Assembly (NCBI RefSeq): GCF_021390155.1
Contig: NZ_CP089985.1
Location: 1,003,001 to 1,067,000 of the forward strand
Length of the DNA stretch: 64,000 nucleotides
Reading direction: 5' to 3'
DNA from: Pseudomonas sp. HN11
GTDB lineage: Bacteria > Pseudomonadota > Gammaproteobacteria > Pseudomonadales > Pseudomonadaceae
Under the pieces are notes generated by a model. That model did not search any database. It was not told where the DNA came from and saw nothing but the letters and a program-made list of their open reading frames with translations. Each line of letters begins with the position of its first letter. Within the stretch, counting starts at the first letter, position 1. A program made the translations under genes and the position numbers. Shown here one piece after another: positions 46,619 through 56,098 of the stretch.

Positions 46619-46782
46619 GATTAATCAACTGTATTATTTGGCGGATGTTGCCTACAGCCTCAGCTGATATTTCCGCTTGTAGCCTCGCGACCGTTTCTTG
46701 AAAGCTTGCACTGCTTGCGCTTCACCCCGGTTTTTTCAATGGGTGCAGCGCAGGGTGCGTTTTCTGGAAAAGGACGTTTCCT

Positions 46783-47553
46783 GTGCTTCTGATACACCTC
46801 TGTATAGCGCTTGCCCTGTTACTCGCCGTGGATGCCGTTGCAGGCATTGATCAACCACGGCGGGAAATCCGTTTCGGCGTGGCCGCCCTGTTCCCTCCCT
46901 TCCAGAGTCGTAACCCGCAAGGGCAATTGGTCGGTCTGAACATCGAGCTCGGCAACGCGCTGTGTCAGCAATTGAATGTGCGCTGTACCTGGGTCGATCA
47001 GGTGTTGGTCGAAAATTTCCAAGACCTTGAAGCTCGACACTTCGATGCCATCATCGGTATCGCACCCACACCCGGTCGACGGCGCTGGGTGAGCTTCACC
47101 GATAACCTCTATCCCTTCACCACGCGCCTGGTTGCACGCCGAGACTCAGGCCTGATGCCGACGACAAAGTCACTCAAGGGCAAGCGAGTCGGCGTTTTAC
47201 TGGGGAGCAATCGTGAAGCCTTTGCCAGGTCGCAATGGGCGCAAAAGGGCGTGATCATCAAGAGCTTCTGGCTCAACGACGAACTGGTCCGCAGCCTGAT
47301 AGCCGGCGATATTGATGCCACCCTGCAGGGCACAGTAGAAATCCGCAACGCGCTGCTCGACACTGCCGCTGGCGAGGATTTCGCCTTTCTGGGCCCCGCC
47401 GTTCTCGCCGAGCGGCTGGGCGACGGTGTGGCGATCGCGTTGCGCAATACTGACACGGCGTTACGTGTTGAACTCAATCGCGCCCTCGAACAGCTTAAGC
47501 ACAGTGGCGAATACCAGCGGATCCTGGCGCCTTATCGTCTGGACGTGCCGTGA
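46783..47553 (+). CDS. Orphan periplasmic solute-binding protein (amino-acid type, SBP_bac_3)
   Basis: A 256-residue exported protein of the class 3 solute-binding family (ArtJ/HisJ/GlnH type). The signal peptide MLLIHLCIALALLLAVDAVAG lacks strong basic residues but is hydrophobic. Domain marks: FPPFQSRNPQGQLVGLNIELG early, FDAIIGIAPTPGRRRWVSFT near residue 90, GKRVGVLLGSN near 133, and DIDATLQGTVE near 178. No ABC permease or ATPase is adjacent, so it may be a scavenger subunit, a partner of a distant transporter, or a ligand sensor. GTG 46783 follows AAGGA ten bases upstream. Confidence 0.88.
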   Translation: MLLIHLCIALALLLAVDAVAGIDQPRREIRFGVAALFPPFQSRNPQGQLVGLNIELGNALCQQLNVRCTWVDQVLVENFQDLEARHFDAIIGIAPTPGRRRWVSFTDNLYPFTTRLVARRDSGLMPTTKSLKGKRVGVLLGSNREAFARSQWAQKGVIIKSFWLNDELVRSLIAGDIDATLQGTVEIRNALLDTAAGEDFAFLGPAVLAERLGDGVAIALRNTDTALRVELNRALEQLKHSGEYQRILAPYRLDVP

Positions 47554-47657
47554 TGGCTAATTAATTGCGTGGAGCATGAGCTGGATCAGTATTGCTCCCC
47601 CGGTGCGCTTAGAGTCGACGCCCTGCCGACTCCTCCAACTACCGAGAGAGTTCTGGT

Positions 47658-48401
47658 CTAAGCCGCGCGTAGTGGGATAAACGCATAATTGCTTGGCACC
47701 TCGGTCGCAATCTGCGCCCCGGCATCCAGCACCTGTTCGGCGATGTCCAGCCCCGACACATGGAACACCCACTCATTGGCCACGGCCGGCTGATCTACCG
47801 CCAACTCAATCGCCTGGGCGAATGCGCCCATGTCCGGCAGGTAGGCGGTAAATCCATCGCCCTTGAGCGCTGTGGTGCGAATGCCCAGCAGAGCGCACAC
47901 CGCCTCCTTGGTCTGTACATCGTCACGATCGGCCTGGCGCGAGAGGCGGATCAATTCGGCCAGTTCCCGATCCATCAACTCCCCTCCGACGATCAACGCC
48001 GGCCCCTGTTCCCAGGACTCTGGTGGGCAATCCTTGGCCGCGGGGTTCAGCGGGATATGCGGGTTTATTTCCATCGGGTAGATGCGGCATACCAACGGGC
48101 GGCGCTCATAGATGCGGCACCGATTGTCTTCGTCAAGATTCCGGCAGCGCCCGGCGTTGTAGGCGGCAAAGGTGATTGCCACAAACGCCTCGGTATTGCC
48201 GCTGGGCACCACCACCGAACGGCGCTCGGCGTGCTCGCGTTGTTGCTGGGGCAGGCCGAGGCCATTGCCCAGGAAACCTTCCACCAGAACGATGACGTTA
48301 CCGCCGTCCGCCGCCCACATCCGGGCTTCTTCGAGGGTCAGGGGCACATGGTGGTCGGAGCAGCATTTGCCGCAACCGACGCAGGAAAATTGAGTATTCA
48401 T
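47658..48401 (-). CDS. YkgJ-family cysteine-cluster protein
   Basis: A 247-residue cytoplasmic protein with the CxxCGKCC-type metal-binding cluster at its start (FSCVGCGKCCSDHHVP) and further cysteines in CRNLDEDNRCRIYERRPLVCRIYP and KDCPPES. The cluster likely binds zinc or an iron-sulphur centre; family members are of unknown role. The N-terminal MNTQ start is preceded by a free spacer. It is not linked to a specific pathway here. Confidence 0.88.
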   Translation of the reverse strand: MNTQFSCVGCGKCCSDHHVPLTLEEARMWAADGGNVIVLVEGFLGNGLGLPQQQREHAERRSVVVPSGNTEAFVAITFAAYNAGRCRNLDEDNRCRIYERRPLVCRIYPMEINPHIPLNPAAKDCPPESWEQGPALIVGGELMDRELAELIRLSRQADRDDVQTKEAVCALLGIRTTALKGDGFTAYLPDMGAFAQAIELAVDQPAVANEWVFHVSGLDIAEQVLDAGAQIATEVPSNYAFIPLRAA

Positions 48402-48509
48402 GGCGGATCTGTCACCAGGCTAGGTCAGAGGGCACGCAAGAACGGTGACGGGTTTTTACCTCTGTTCACCGATTGGGCTCTGTGGAAGCAAGTTACACGC
48501 CAGTGCGTG

Positions 48510-48992
48510 TTAGTCCTGTGGGACGACATCGCGTAGGACAAATTTCATGCCCGCGCTTTCATACAGCTGGCGAGCGCGCACATTGCTCTCCAGCACCTTG
48601 AGGTCCACATAGGGTTCGCCGCGTTGCTTGAATGCATGGAAGCTGTGCAGCAACAACGCACGCCCCAGCCCTTGGCCTTGGGCGCAAGGGTGAACGGAGA
48701 GGTTCTTGATAAAGGCGCTGGTCCAGCACTGCGCCACGCCGAGAATGCCTTCGTCGTTGCTGACTACCAAGCACAGGGTGGGATCGAACTCGGCATCGGT
48801 GGTGAACTGGTGTCGCCAGGTTTCCAGATTGGGCACGCGGCCGCCGCCCTGTTCCTGGGTCAGGCACAGCACGGCATGAATTGCCGGGGCCAGTTCGTCG
48901 CGGTAGTGGTCCAGCTGCGTACCGGCGGGCCATTGCGGGGCGGGCAGGCTGCCGCTGAGGTCGCGACGCAACAGTTGGAAATAGTCGCTCAC
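48510..48992 (-). CDS. GNAT-family N-acetyltransferase
   Basis: A 160-residue acetyltransferase. The acetyl-CoA binding motif (Q/R-x2-G-x-G/A) is seen in LSVHPCAQGQGLGRALLLHSF near residue 107, and VLESNVRARQLYESAGMKFVLRD closes the fold. The substrate is unknown. GTG 48992 overlaps the upstream cheV stop (GTGA) and has AAAGG four to eight bases upstream, so the two are cotranslated. Confidence 0.88.
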   Translation of the reverse strand: MSDYFQLLRRDLSGSLPAPQWPAGTQLDHYRDELAPAIHAVLCLTQEQGGGRVPNLETWRHQFTTDAEFDPTLCLVVSNDEGILGVAQCWTSAFIKNLSVHPCAQGQGLGRALLLHSFHAFKQRGEPYVDLKVLESNVRARQLYESAGMKFVLRDVVPQD

Positions 48993-49891
48993 AGACCTTT
49001 TTGCGCCACCGTTTGCGCGGCCACCACCAGGCACTTGGTCAGCTCCGGCGAGGAGAATTTGGTGAGCACCGCGTCGGCGCCGGCCAGCCGGGCTTTTTCG
49101 CTGTTCATCGCGCTGTCCAGGGAGGTGTGCAACAGCACATAGAGGTGCTGGAAGTCCGGGGTTTCGCGCAGGGTGCGGGTGAGGGCGTAGCCATCCATTT
49201 CTGACATCTCGATGTCCGAGACCACCACATTGATCTGCTCGACCGTGCCTTGCAGCTCCAGCAGCACATCGATGGCTTCCTTGGCACTGCGCGCGGTGTG
49301 GCAGGTGAGGCCGAGGTTGCGCAAGGTGTGCACCGATTGCTGCAGGGCGACCTGACTGTCGTCCACCACCAGGATGCGTGCGTTGCCCAGCACTTCAGCC
49401 TCTTCCATGGTCAGGTCGGTCGGCGCCGCTTCGATCGGTGCCGGCGCGATGCCATGGATGACTTTCTCGATATCCAGCACCTGCACCAAGCCACCTTCCA
49501 CCTGGGTGACCCCAGTGATGAACGCACGGTTACCGCCGGAGCCATAGGGCGGTGGACGGATGTCGGTGGTCAGGCAGTGCACGATCTTGCTCACCGCCTG
49601 CACATGCAGGCCCTGTTTGGAACGGCTTACGTCGGTGACGATCAGGCAGCCGCCGTCTGGGTCCGCCAGGGGCATTTCGCCGAGGGCGCGGCTCAGGTCG
49701 ATCACCGCCAGCGAATTGCCGCGCAGGGTGGCGATGCCTTTGACGTGAGGGTGGGACTCTGGCAGCTTGGTCAGCGGCGGGCAGGGAATGATTTCGCTGA
49801 CTTTCAGCAGGTTGATCGCCATCAGCTTGCCGCTGCGCAAGGTAAAGAGCAGAAGCGACAGTGAGTCTGCGCGGGCTTTGGTGGTGGACAT
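48989..49891 (-). CDS. cheV: Chemotaxis coupling protein CheV (CheW-REC)
   Basis: A 300-residue protein with a CheW-like domain (about residues 8-150: SLLLFTLRSGKLMAINLLKVSEI, GIATLRGNSLAVIDLS) and a receiver domain (about 172-295: ILVVDDSQVALQQSV, phospho-Asp in VVSDIEMSEMDGYALTR). CheV links receptors to CheA and is tuned by phosphorylation. It is outside a large chemotaxis cluster here, as is common in pseudomonads, and is followed by the overlapping GNAT gene. Confidence 0.94.
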   Translation of the reverse strand: MSTTKARADSLSLLLFTLRSGKLMAINLLKVSEIIPCPPLTKLPESHPHVKGIATLRGNSLAVIDLSRALGEMPLADPDGGCLIVTDVSRSKQGLHVQAVSKIVHCLTTDIRPPPYGSGGNRAFITGVTQVEGGLVQVLDIEKVIHGIAPAPIEAAPTDLTMEEAEVLGNARILVVDDSQVALQQSVHTLRNLGLTCHTARSAKEAIDVLLELQGTVEQINVVVSDIEMSEMDGYALTRTLRETPDFQHLYVLLHTSLDSAMNSEKARLAGADAVLTKFSSPELTKCLVVAAQTVAQKGL

Positions 49892-49998
49892 AAAAACCTT
49901 CTGTGGATCAGGGATGACGATCTATGGAAGGTTATCGACTTGGGGGAGCCAGGCTTTAACCATTTTGTGCGGTACATGACCCCCACAGGGGATTTGTG

Positions 49999-50973
49999 TC
50001 AACCCTTCCAGACTTGCGGGTTCACCAGGTCCTGCGGACGTTGGCCCAGCAGAGCGCTGCGCAGGTTGTCCAGGGCGCGGTTGGCCATGGCTTCGCGGGT
50101 TTCATGGGTGGCGGAGCCGATGTGCGGCAGGGTCACGGCATTACTCAGTTGGAACAGCGGCGACTCGGCCAGCGGCTCCTGTTCATACACATCCAGCCCG
50201 GCGCCACGGATGCGCTGGCTTTGCAGGGCTTCTATCAGCGCGGGCTCATCCACCACCGGGCCACGGGAGATGTTGATCAGGATCGCGCTGGACTTCATCA
50301 ACCCCAGCTCGCGGGTGCTGATCAGGTGACGGGTCTTGTCGCTCAACGGCACCACCAGGCACACGAAATCCGCTTCGGCCAGCAGCTCATCCAGGCTGCG
50401 AAATTGCGCGCCCAGTTCCTGCTCCAGTGCCGGCTTGCGGCTGTTGCCGCTGTACAGGATCGGCATGTTGAAACCCAGGCGCCCACGCCGGGCCACGGCC
50501 GCGCCGATATTGCCCATGCCGACGATGCCCAGGGTCTTGCCATGCACGTCGCAACCGAATAAGGGCGCGCCGACGCTGGCTTTCCACTGGCCGGCCTTGG
50601 TCCAGGCGTCCAGTTCGGCCACACGGCGGGCACTGCTCATGAGCAGGGCGAAGGCCAGGTCGGCGGTGCTTTCGGTGAGCACGTCGGGGGTGTTGGTGAG
50701 CATGATCCCGCGTTCATTGAAGTACGCCACGTCATAGTTGTCGTAGCCCACTGACACGCTGGACACTACTTCCAGTTTGCTCGCGCCCTGCAACTGCTCA
50801 CGTCCCAGCTTGCGGCCCACGCCGATCAGGCCGTGGGCGTGGGGCAGGGCTTCATTGAATTGCGCGTTGATGTCGCCCAGCTTGGGGTTGGGCGCGATCA
50901 CCTCGAAGTCCTGTTGCAGGCGTTCGATCATTGCCGGGGTGACGCGGCTGAAGGCGAGGACAGTCTTTTTCAT
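49999..50973 (-). CDS. D-2-hydroxyacid dehydrogenase (GhrB-like glyoxylate/hydroxypyruvate/2-ketogluconate reductase)
   Basis: A complete 324-residue NAD(P)-dependent dehydrogenase. The nucleotide-binding GKTLGIVGMGNIGAAVARRG lies near residue 148, and the catalytic Arg in INISRGPVVDEPAL near 233, Glu in GAGLDVYEQEPL near 262 and His in LPHIGSATHETR near 283 are all present. The family reduces glyoxylate, hydroxypyruvate or 2-ketogluconate. I chose ATG 50973 (MKKTVLAFSRVTP); a Met five codons earlier is possible. It is unlike the truncated copy at 1-470. Confidence 0.92.
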   Translation of the reverse strand: MKKTVLAFSRVTPAMIERLQQDFEVIAPNPKLGDINAQFNEALPHAHGLIGVGRKLGREQLQGASKLEVVSSVSVGYDNYDVAYFNERGIMLTNTPDVLTESTADLAFALLMSSARRVAELDAWTKAGQWKASVGAPLFGCDVHGKTLGIVGMGNIGAAVARRGRLGFNMPILYSGNSRKPALEQELGAQFRSLDELLAEADFVCLVVPLSDKTRHLISTRELGLMKSSAILINISRGPVVDEPALIEALQSQRIRGAGLDVYEQEPLAESPLFQLSNAVTLPHIGSATHETREAMANRALDNLRSALLGQRPQDLVNPQVWKG

Positions 50974-51035
50974 TGCAGGCGGGCTCATCGACTACGGAAG
51001 AATGCCAAGCACGCTAACATTCCTGCTGCCGCTTG

Positions 51036-52004
51036 TCAGTTGGCCATCCGCGCGCCGCTGAGGCTGCCACTCAACTCATATGCCACCAGTTCCGCTTGAT
51101 GCGTCGCCAGAATCTCCGGCAATGAACCGCGCAGGTATTCCACCCAGGTCTTGATCTTCGCATCCAGGTATTGGCGCGACGGGTAGATGGCGTACAGGTT
51201 CAGTTCCTGGGAACGATAGTTGGGCATCACGCGCACCAGGGTGCCGTTGCGCAGGCCTTCGATGGCCGCGTACACAGGCAACAGGCCGACGCCCATGCCG
51301 CTGGTGATCGCGGTTTTCATCGCGTCGGCCGAGTTCACCAGGAACGGCGAGGTGTTGATCGCCACGCTTTCCTGGCCTTCAGGGCCGTTGAAGGTCCATT
51401 TATCCAACTGGATCACCGGGCTGACCAGGCGCAGGCAGGCGTGGTTGAGCAAGTCCTGTGGGCGCTGCGCGCAACCTTTGGCCTTGACGTAATCCGGCGA
51501 GGCGCACGCGATGCTGTAGGTGATGCCCAGGCGCTGGGACACGAAACCCGAGTCCGGCAGCTCGCTGGCTAGCACGATGGAGACGTCGTAGCCCTCATCG
51601 AGCAGGTCCGGCACGCGGTTGGCCAGGGTCAGGTCGAAGGTCACGTCCGGATGGGTACGGCGGTAGCGGGCAATGGCATCGATGACGAAGTGCTGGCCGA
51701 TACCGGTCATGGTGTGCACTTTCAACTGCCCGGCAGGGCGCGCGTGGGCGTCACTGGCTTCGGCCTCGGCTTCCTCGACGTAGGCCAGGATCTGTTCACA
51801 GCGCAGCAAATAGCGTTTGCCGGCTTCGGTCAGCGCGATGCGGCGGGTGGTGCGGTTGAGCAAGCGGGTTTGCAGATGGGCCTCAAGGTTGGAGACCGCG
51901 CGCGACACATTGGCCGTGGTGGTATCCAGTTGCACGGCGGCGGCGGTGAAGCTGCCGGCTTCGGCCACGCAACTGAAGGCGCGCATGTTTTGCAAAGTGT
52001 CCAT
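51036..52004 (-). CDS. LysR-family regulator (AaeR-like), divergent from efflux operon
   Basis: A 322-residue regulator with the N-terminal winged helix (MDTLQNMRAFSCVAEAGSFTAA..., SRAVSNLEAHLQTRLLNRTTR) and a substrate-binding effector domain. It lies back to back with the efflux operon starting at 52187, the same arrangement as aaeR and aaeXAB in E. coli, so it likely activates that operon in response to an aromatic acid. The 182-base gap would hold its operators; I saw no clear T-N11-A box. Confidence 0.88.
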   Translation of the reverse strand: MDTLQNMRAFSCVAEAGSFTAAAVQLDTTTANVSRAVSNLEAHLQTRLLNRTTRRIALTEAGKRYLLRCEQILAYVEEAEAEASDAHARPAGQLKVHTMTGIGQHFVIDAIARYRRTHPDVTFDLTLANRVPDLLDEGYDVSIVLASELPDSGFVSQRLGITYSIACASPDYVKAKGCAQRPQDLLNHACLRLVSPVIQLDKWTFNGPEGQESVAINTSPFLVNSADAMKTAITSGMGVGLLPVYAAIEGLRNGTLVRVMPNYRSQELNLYAIYPSRQYLDAKIKTWVEYLRGSLPEILATHQAELVAYELSGSLSGARMAN

Positions 52005-52186
52005 GGAGTGTTCTCAGGGGAGATAACAAATTGTGACAGAAAGTTACGCCGTCCAGTGATCCCTACCAACGGATTATCGCCTGAACGGTAACAAAGATTC
52101 ACAGGAATACCAGCTTATCGTCGTTCATGCCGCCGCCTAGAATTGCGCCACCTTTCCCGCTCCACCCTCTCAGGAATACGCTTGCC

Positions 52187-53698
52187 GTGCCGCGTCGCAT
52201 CAGCAGAGAGCTTAAGACTCTCAGTGTTTGGGCTTTATCGTTAGCAATCAGCGGCTGCATCGGAACCGGAGGAGTCGCCCCACAAGGCCAGTCTCTCGAC
52301 GCCAACCACCTGGCTACCGACGAAGCCATCCAGAGCGCCGCCCAGGACGCCCGCTGGCCCACCGAGCAATGGTGGCAAACCTACGGCGATACGCAACTGA
52401 ACCGCTGGGTCGAACTGGCCACGCAACATAGCCCGAGCATGGCCATGGCCGCCGCGCGAGTGCGTGAAGCGCGGGCCATGGCCGGGATTTCCAAGTCTGC
52501 CGAGTCGTTACAGATCAACAGCGACACCACCCTCAAACGCCACAACTGGCCGAAGGATCAGTTCTATGGTCCCGGCGAGCTGAGCGGTGCCAACACCTGG
52601 GACAACAATGCGTCCCTGGGCCTGAGCTACGCCCTCGACCTGTGGGGCCGCGAAAGCAGTGCCACCGAGCGTGCCGTCGACCTGGCGCACATGAGCGCCG
52701 CCGAGGCACGCCAGGCCCAACTCGAATTACAGAACAACGTGGTGCGCGCCTATATCCAGTTGTCGTTGCATTACGCCAACCGCGATATCGTCGCGGCGAC
52801 CCTGGCGCAGCAGCAACAGATCCTCGACTTGGCCAACAAACGCCTGAACGCCGGGATCGGCACCCACTTCGACGTCAGCCAGGCCGAAACCCCGTTGCCG
52901 GAAACCCATCGCCAACTGGACGCGCTGGACGAAGAGATCGCCCTTAGCCGTAACCAGTTGGCGGCCCTGGCGGGCAAAGGTCCGGGGGAGGGTGCGCAAC
53001 TGCAGCGGCCGAGCCTGTCCCTGGCCGCGCCGTTGACGTTGCCGTCGAGCCTGCCCGCGCAATTGCTCGGCCAACGCCCGGACGTGGTTGCCAGCCGCTG
53101 GCAAGTCGCGGCCCAGGCCCGTGGCATCGATGTGGCCCACGCCGGCTTCTACCCCAATGTCGATCTGGTCGGCAGCCTCGGCTACATGGCCACCGGTGGC
53201 GGCATGCTGGAATTCCTGGCGGGCAAGAAATTCAACTATAGCGTGGGGCCTGCGATCACCTTGCCGATCTTCGACGGCGGCCGCCTGCGTGCGGAACTGG
53301 GTGAAGCCAGCGCCGGCTATGACATCGCCGTCGCCCAGTACAACCAGACCCTGGTCGATGCCCTCAAGGGCATCAGCGACCAATTGATCCGCCGCGAATC
53401 GATGGACAAGCAAGCCGCCTTCGCCGCGCAGTCGGTGGCTTCGGCGCAGAAGACCTACGACATTGCGATGATCGCCTATCAACGCGGCCTCACCGACTAC
53501 CTGAATGTACTGAATGCGCAAACCTTGCTGTTTCATCAGCAACAGATCGAGCAGCAGGTACAGGCCGCTCGCCTGAGCGCTCACGCCGAACTGGTAACGG
53601 CCTTGGGCGGCGGCCTCGGCGCCGGCAACGATGCGCCACAAAACGCCGAGACCCTCCCGGGCAAAACCTCTGCGGCGCTCGCCGTGTTTGATCACTGA
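52187..53698 (+). CDS. Efflux outer-membrane factor (NodT/OprM-type lipoprotein)
   Basis: A 503-residue channel of the TolC/NodT family. From GTG 52187 the signal peptide ends in the lipobox AISGC (Cys24). Two OEP repeats follow, with the GIGTHFDVSQAETPL region near residue 223 and the matching AYQRGLTDYLNVLNAQTLLF near 428. It begins the operon OMF-FUSC-DUF1656-HlyD. An ATG at 52127 in frame is possible but would add residues before the natural signal peptide. Confidence 0.92.
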   Translation: MPRRISRELKTLSVWALSLAISGCIGTGGVAPQGQSLDANHLATDEAIQSAAQDARWPTEQWWQTYGDTQLNRWVELATQHSPSMAMAAARVREARAMAGISKSAESLQINSDTTLKRHNWPKDQFYGPGELSGANTWDNNASLGLSYALDLWGRESSATERAVDLAHMSAAEARQAQLELQNNVVRAYIQLSLHYANRDIVAATLAQQQQILDLANKRLNAGIGTHFDVSQAETPLPETHRQLDALDEEIALSRNQLAALAGKGPGEGAQLQRPSLSLAAPLTLPSSLPAQLLGQRPDVVASRWQVAAQARGIDVAHAGFYPNVDLVGSLGYMATGGGMLEFLAGKKFNYSVGPAITLPIFDGGRLRAELGEASAGYDIAVAQYNQTLVDALKGISDQLIRRESMDKQAAFAAQSVASAQKTYDIAMIAYQRGLTDYLNVLNAQTLLFHQQQIEQQVQAARLSAHAELVTALGGGLGAGNDAPQNAETLPGKTSAALAVFDH

Positions 53699-53708
53699 GT
53701 AGGACTCG

Positions 53709-55898
53709 ATGACTCCCTTGCCTGCACCGCTGCGCTGGCTGCATTCCCTGGAGTGGCGCCGTGGCTTTTTTGATTGGGCACGCAGCGACGGCGTGACCTG
53801 GGTGTATATCTTCAAGGTGTTGATCGCGGCGTTCCTCACGCTGTGGTTGGCCATGCGCCTGGAACTGCCACAATCACGTACGGCGATGATCACCGTGTTC
53901 ATCGTGATGCAGCCGCAGAGCGGCCAGGTGTTCGCCAAGAGTTTCTATCGCTTCCTCGGCACCCTGGCGGGGTCGGCGGTGATGGTGGTGTTGATTGCCT
54001 TGTTTGCGCAGAACACCGAGTTGTTTCTCGGCGCGCTGGCGATCTGGGTGGGCATCTGCACCGCTGGTGCGACGCGCAATCGCAACTTTCGCGCCTATGG
54101 GTTCGTACTTGCCGGTTATACGGCGGCGATGGTCGGGCTGCCGGCGCTGGCGCATCCGGATGGTGCCTTCATGGCAGCGGTGTGGCGGGTGCTGGAAATC
54201 TCCCTGGGGATTCTGTGCTCCACCCTGATCAGCGCCGCAATCTTGCCGCAAACCTCCAGCGCCGCCATGCGCAATGCCTTGTACCAGCGCTTCGGCGTGT
54301 TTGCGCTGTTCGTCACCGATGGCCTGCGCGGGCGCAGCCAGCGTGAAGGTTTCGAGGCCAGCAACGTGCGTTTTATCGCCGAAGCCGTGGGCCTGGAAGG
54401 GCTGCGCAGCATCACGGTGTTCGAAGACCCGCACATGCGTCGGCGCAACGGCCGGCTCAGTCGCCTCAACAGCGAATTCATGAGCATCACCACACGCTTC
54501 AATGCCTTGCATCAGTTGTTGGAGCGGCTGCGCACCGACGAGGCGGATCACGTGGTGGCCGCCATCAAACCCGGCCTGCAAGACCTTGCCGAAGTGCTCG
54601 ATGGCTTCTCCGGCCGCGCGCTCACCAGCCCGGATGCGGCGCGCCTGGTCAACCAACTGAGCGTCTACAAGGATGGCCTGCCTGCCAAGGTCCGCAGCCT
54701 GCGCGGGGCCTTTCAGGAACAGAACCCAAGCGAAGCCGAACAGCTGGATTTTCATACCGCCTACGAGCTGCTCTATCGTTTCGTCGATGATCTGCACAAC
54801 TACACGCAAACTCACGCGTCCCTGGCGGAGCACAGACATGAACGGGAGCAGTGGGATGAAACCTTTATCCCCAAGACCAATTGGCTGGCTTGTGCCGCCT
54901 CGGGAATTCGCGCGTCATTCATCCTGATCGTGCTCGGCAGTTATTGGGTGGCGACTGCCTGGCCCAGCGGCGCGACCATGACCTTGATCGCCGCCGCCAC
55001 CGTCGGGCTGTCCGCCGCCACACCCAACCCGAAACGCATGGCGTTCCAAATGGCCTGCGGCACCTTGATCGGTGCACTGGTGGGCTTTGTCGAAATGTTC
55101 TTCGTGTTTCCCTGGATCGACGGTTTCCCGCTGCTGTGCGTGATGCTCGCCCCAGTGATCATCTTTGGCGCGTTCCTCGCTTCACGCCCGCAATACGCGG
55201 GTGTCGGCGTGGGGCTGCTGATCTTTTTCAGCACCGGCTCGGTGCCGGACAACCTGACGATCTACAACCCTTACACCTTCATCAACGACTACATCGCCAT
55301 GATCATCGGCATGCTGGTGTGCGCAGCGGCGGGGGCGATCATCCTGCCGCCCAACAGCCGCTGGTTGTGGCGCCGCCTCGAACAGGACCTGCGGGAACAG
55401 GTGGTGTACGCCATCAGCGGCAAGCTCAAGGGGCTGGCGTCGAGCTTTGAAAGCCGCACGCGTGACCTGCTGCACCAGGCCTATGGTCTCGCCGTCGGCC
55501 AACCGCAGGTACAGCGCGATCTGCTGCGCTGGATGTTCGTGGTGCTGGAGGTTGGCCACGCGATTATCGAATTGCGCAAGGAACAGGCAATTCTTCCGGT
55601 GCATCCGGCGTACGCCCAATCCCAGCCTTGGCGCCAGGCGATCCGCGTGATGGGCCGCTCGCTGGTGCGGCTGTTCCTGCAACCCAGCGCGAGCAACCTG
55701 GAGCGTGGCCTCATTGCGGTCGACCATGCGATCAGCCGCGTGCAGGCCACCGACGAACCCTTCGCCCCGCACTTTGACACCTCGGCCCTACGCCGGGTGA
55801 AAAGCTACCTGCACTTTATCCGCACCTCGCTTTTGGACCCGCAATCGCCGCTGGCGGCTCTGAAAAGTGCCACGCAAGGATCCCCGCATGCCCCGTGA
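53709..55898 (+). CDS. FUSC-family aromatic-acid exporter (AaeB-like)
   Basis: A 729-residue inner-membrane protein of the fusaric-acid-resistance (FUSC/AaeB) family. An N-terminal membrane block of about six helices (residues 30-175), a long cytoplasmic middle, a second membrane block (about 395-545) and a cytoplasmic tail match the family. With the adaptor and channel it exports aromatic carboxylic acids. It follows the channel gene by ten bases and overlaps DUF1656 by eleven. Confidence 0.92.
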   Translation: MTPLPAPLRWLHSLEWRRGFFDWARSDGVTWVYIFKVLIAAFLTLWLAMRLELPQSRTAMITVFIVMQPQSGQVFAKSFYRFLGTLAGSAVMVVLIALFAQNTELFLGALAIWVGICTAGATRNRNFRAYGFVLAGYTAAMVGLPALAHPDGAFMAAVWRVLEISLGILCSTLISAAILPQTSSAAMRNALYQRFGVFALFVTDGLRGRSQREGFEASNVRFIAEAVGLEGLRSITVFEDPHMRRRNGRLSRLNSEFMSITTRFNALHQLLERLRTDEADHVVAAIKPGLQDLAEVLDGFSGRALTSPDAARLVNQLSVYKDGLPAKVRSLRGAFQEQNPSEAEQLDFHTAYELLYRFVDDLHNYTQTHASLAEHRHEREQWDETFIPKTNWLACAASGIRASFILIVLGSYWVATAWPSGATMTLIAAATVGLSAATPNPKRMAFQMACGTLIGALVGFVEMFFVFPWIDGFPLLCVMLAPVIIFGAFLASRPQYAGVGVGLLIFFSTGSVPDNLTIYNPYTFINDYIAMIIGMLVCAAAGAIILPPNSRWLWRRLEQDLREQVVYAISGKLKGLASSFESRTRDLLHQAYGLAVGQPQVQRDLLRWMFVVLEVGHAIIELRKEQAILPVHPAYAQSQPWRQAIRVMGRSLVRLFLQPSASNLERGLIAVDHAISRVQATDEPFAPHFDTSALRRVKSYLHFIRTSLLDPQSPLAALKSATQGSPHAP

Positions 55899-56088
55899 AA
55901 TCGCCTTCCACGGCGTGTACATGCCGACCATGACCCTGATGTTTTTGATCGCAGCCGCGCTGGCCTGGGCGCTGGATCGCTTCCTGGCCGGGTTCGACCT
56001 TTACCGTTTTTTCTGGCACCCGGCGCTGCTGCGCCTGAGCCTGTTCGTTTGCCTGTTCGGCGCCCTGGCGCTGACCGTCTACCGTTGA
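55888..56088 (+). CDS. DUF1656 small membrane protein (AaeX-like)
   Basis: A 66-residue protein with two membrane helices (about residues 12-30 and 45-63). It is the small partner of AaeA/AaeB operons, known as AaeX in E. coli, of unknown mechanism. ATG 55888 lies eight bases after AAGGA and inside the end of the FUSC gene. Confidence 0.9.
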   Translation: MPREIAFHGVYMPTMTLMFLIAAALAWALDRFLAGFDLYRFFWHPALLRLSLFVCLFGALALTVYR

Positions 56089-56098
56089 GAATGCTCCG

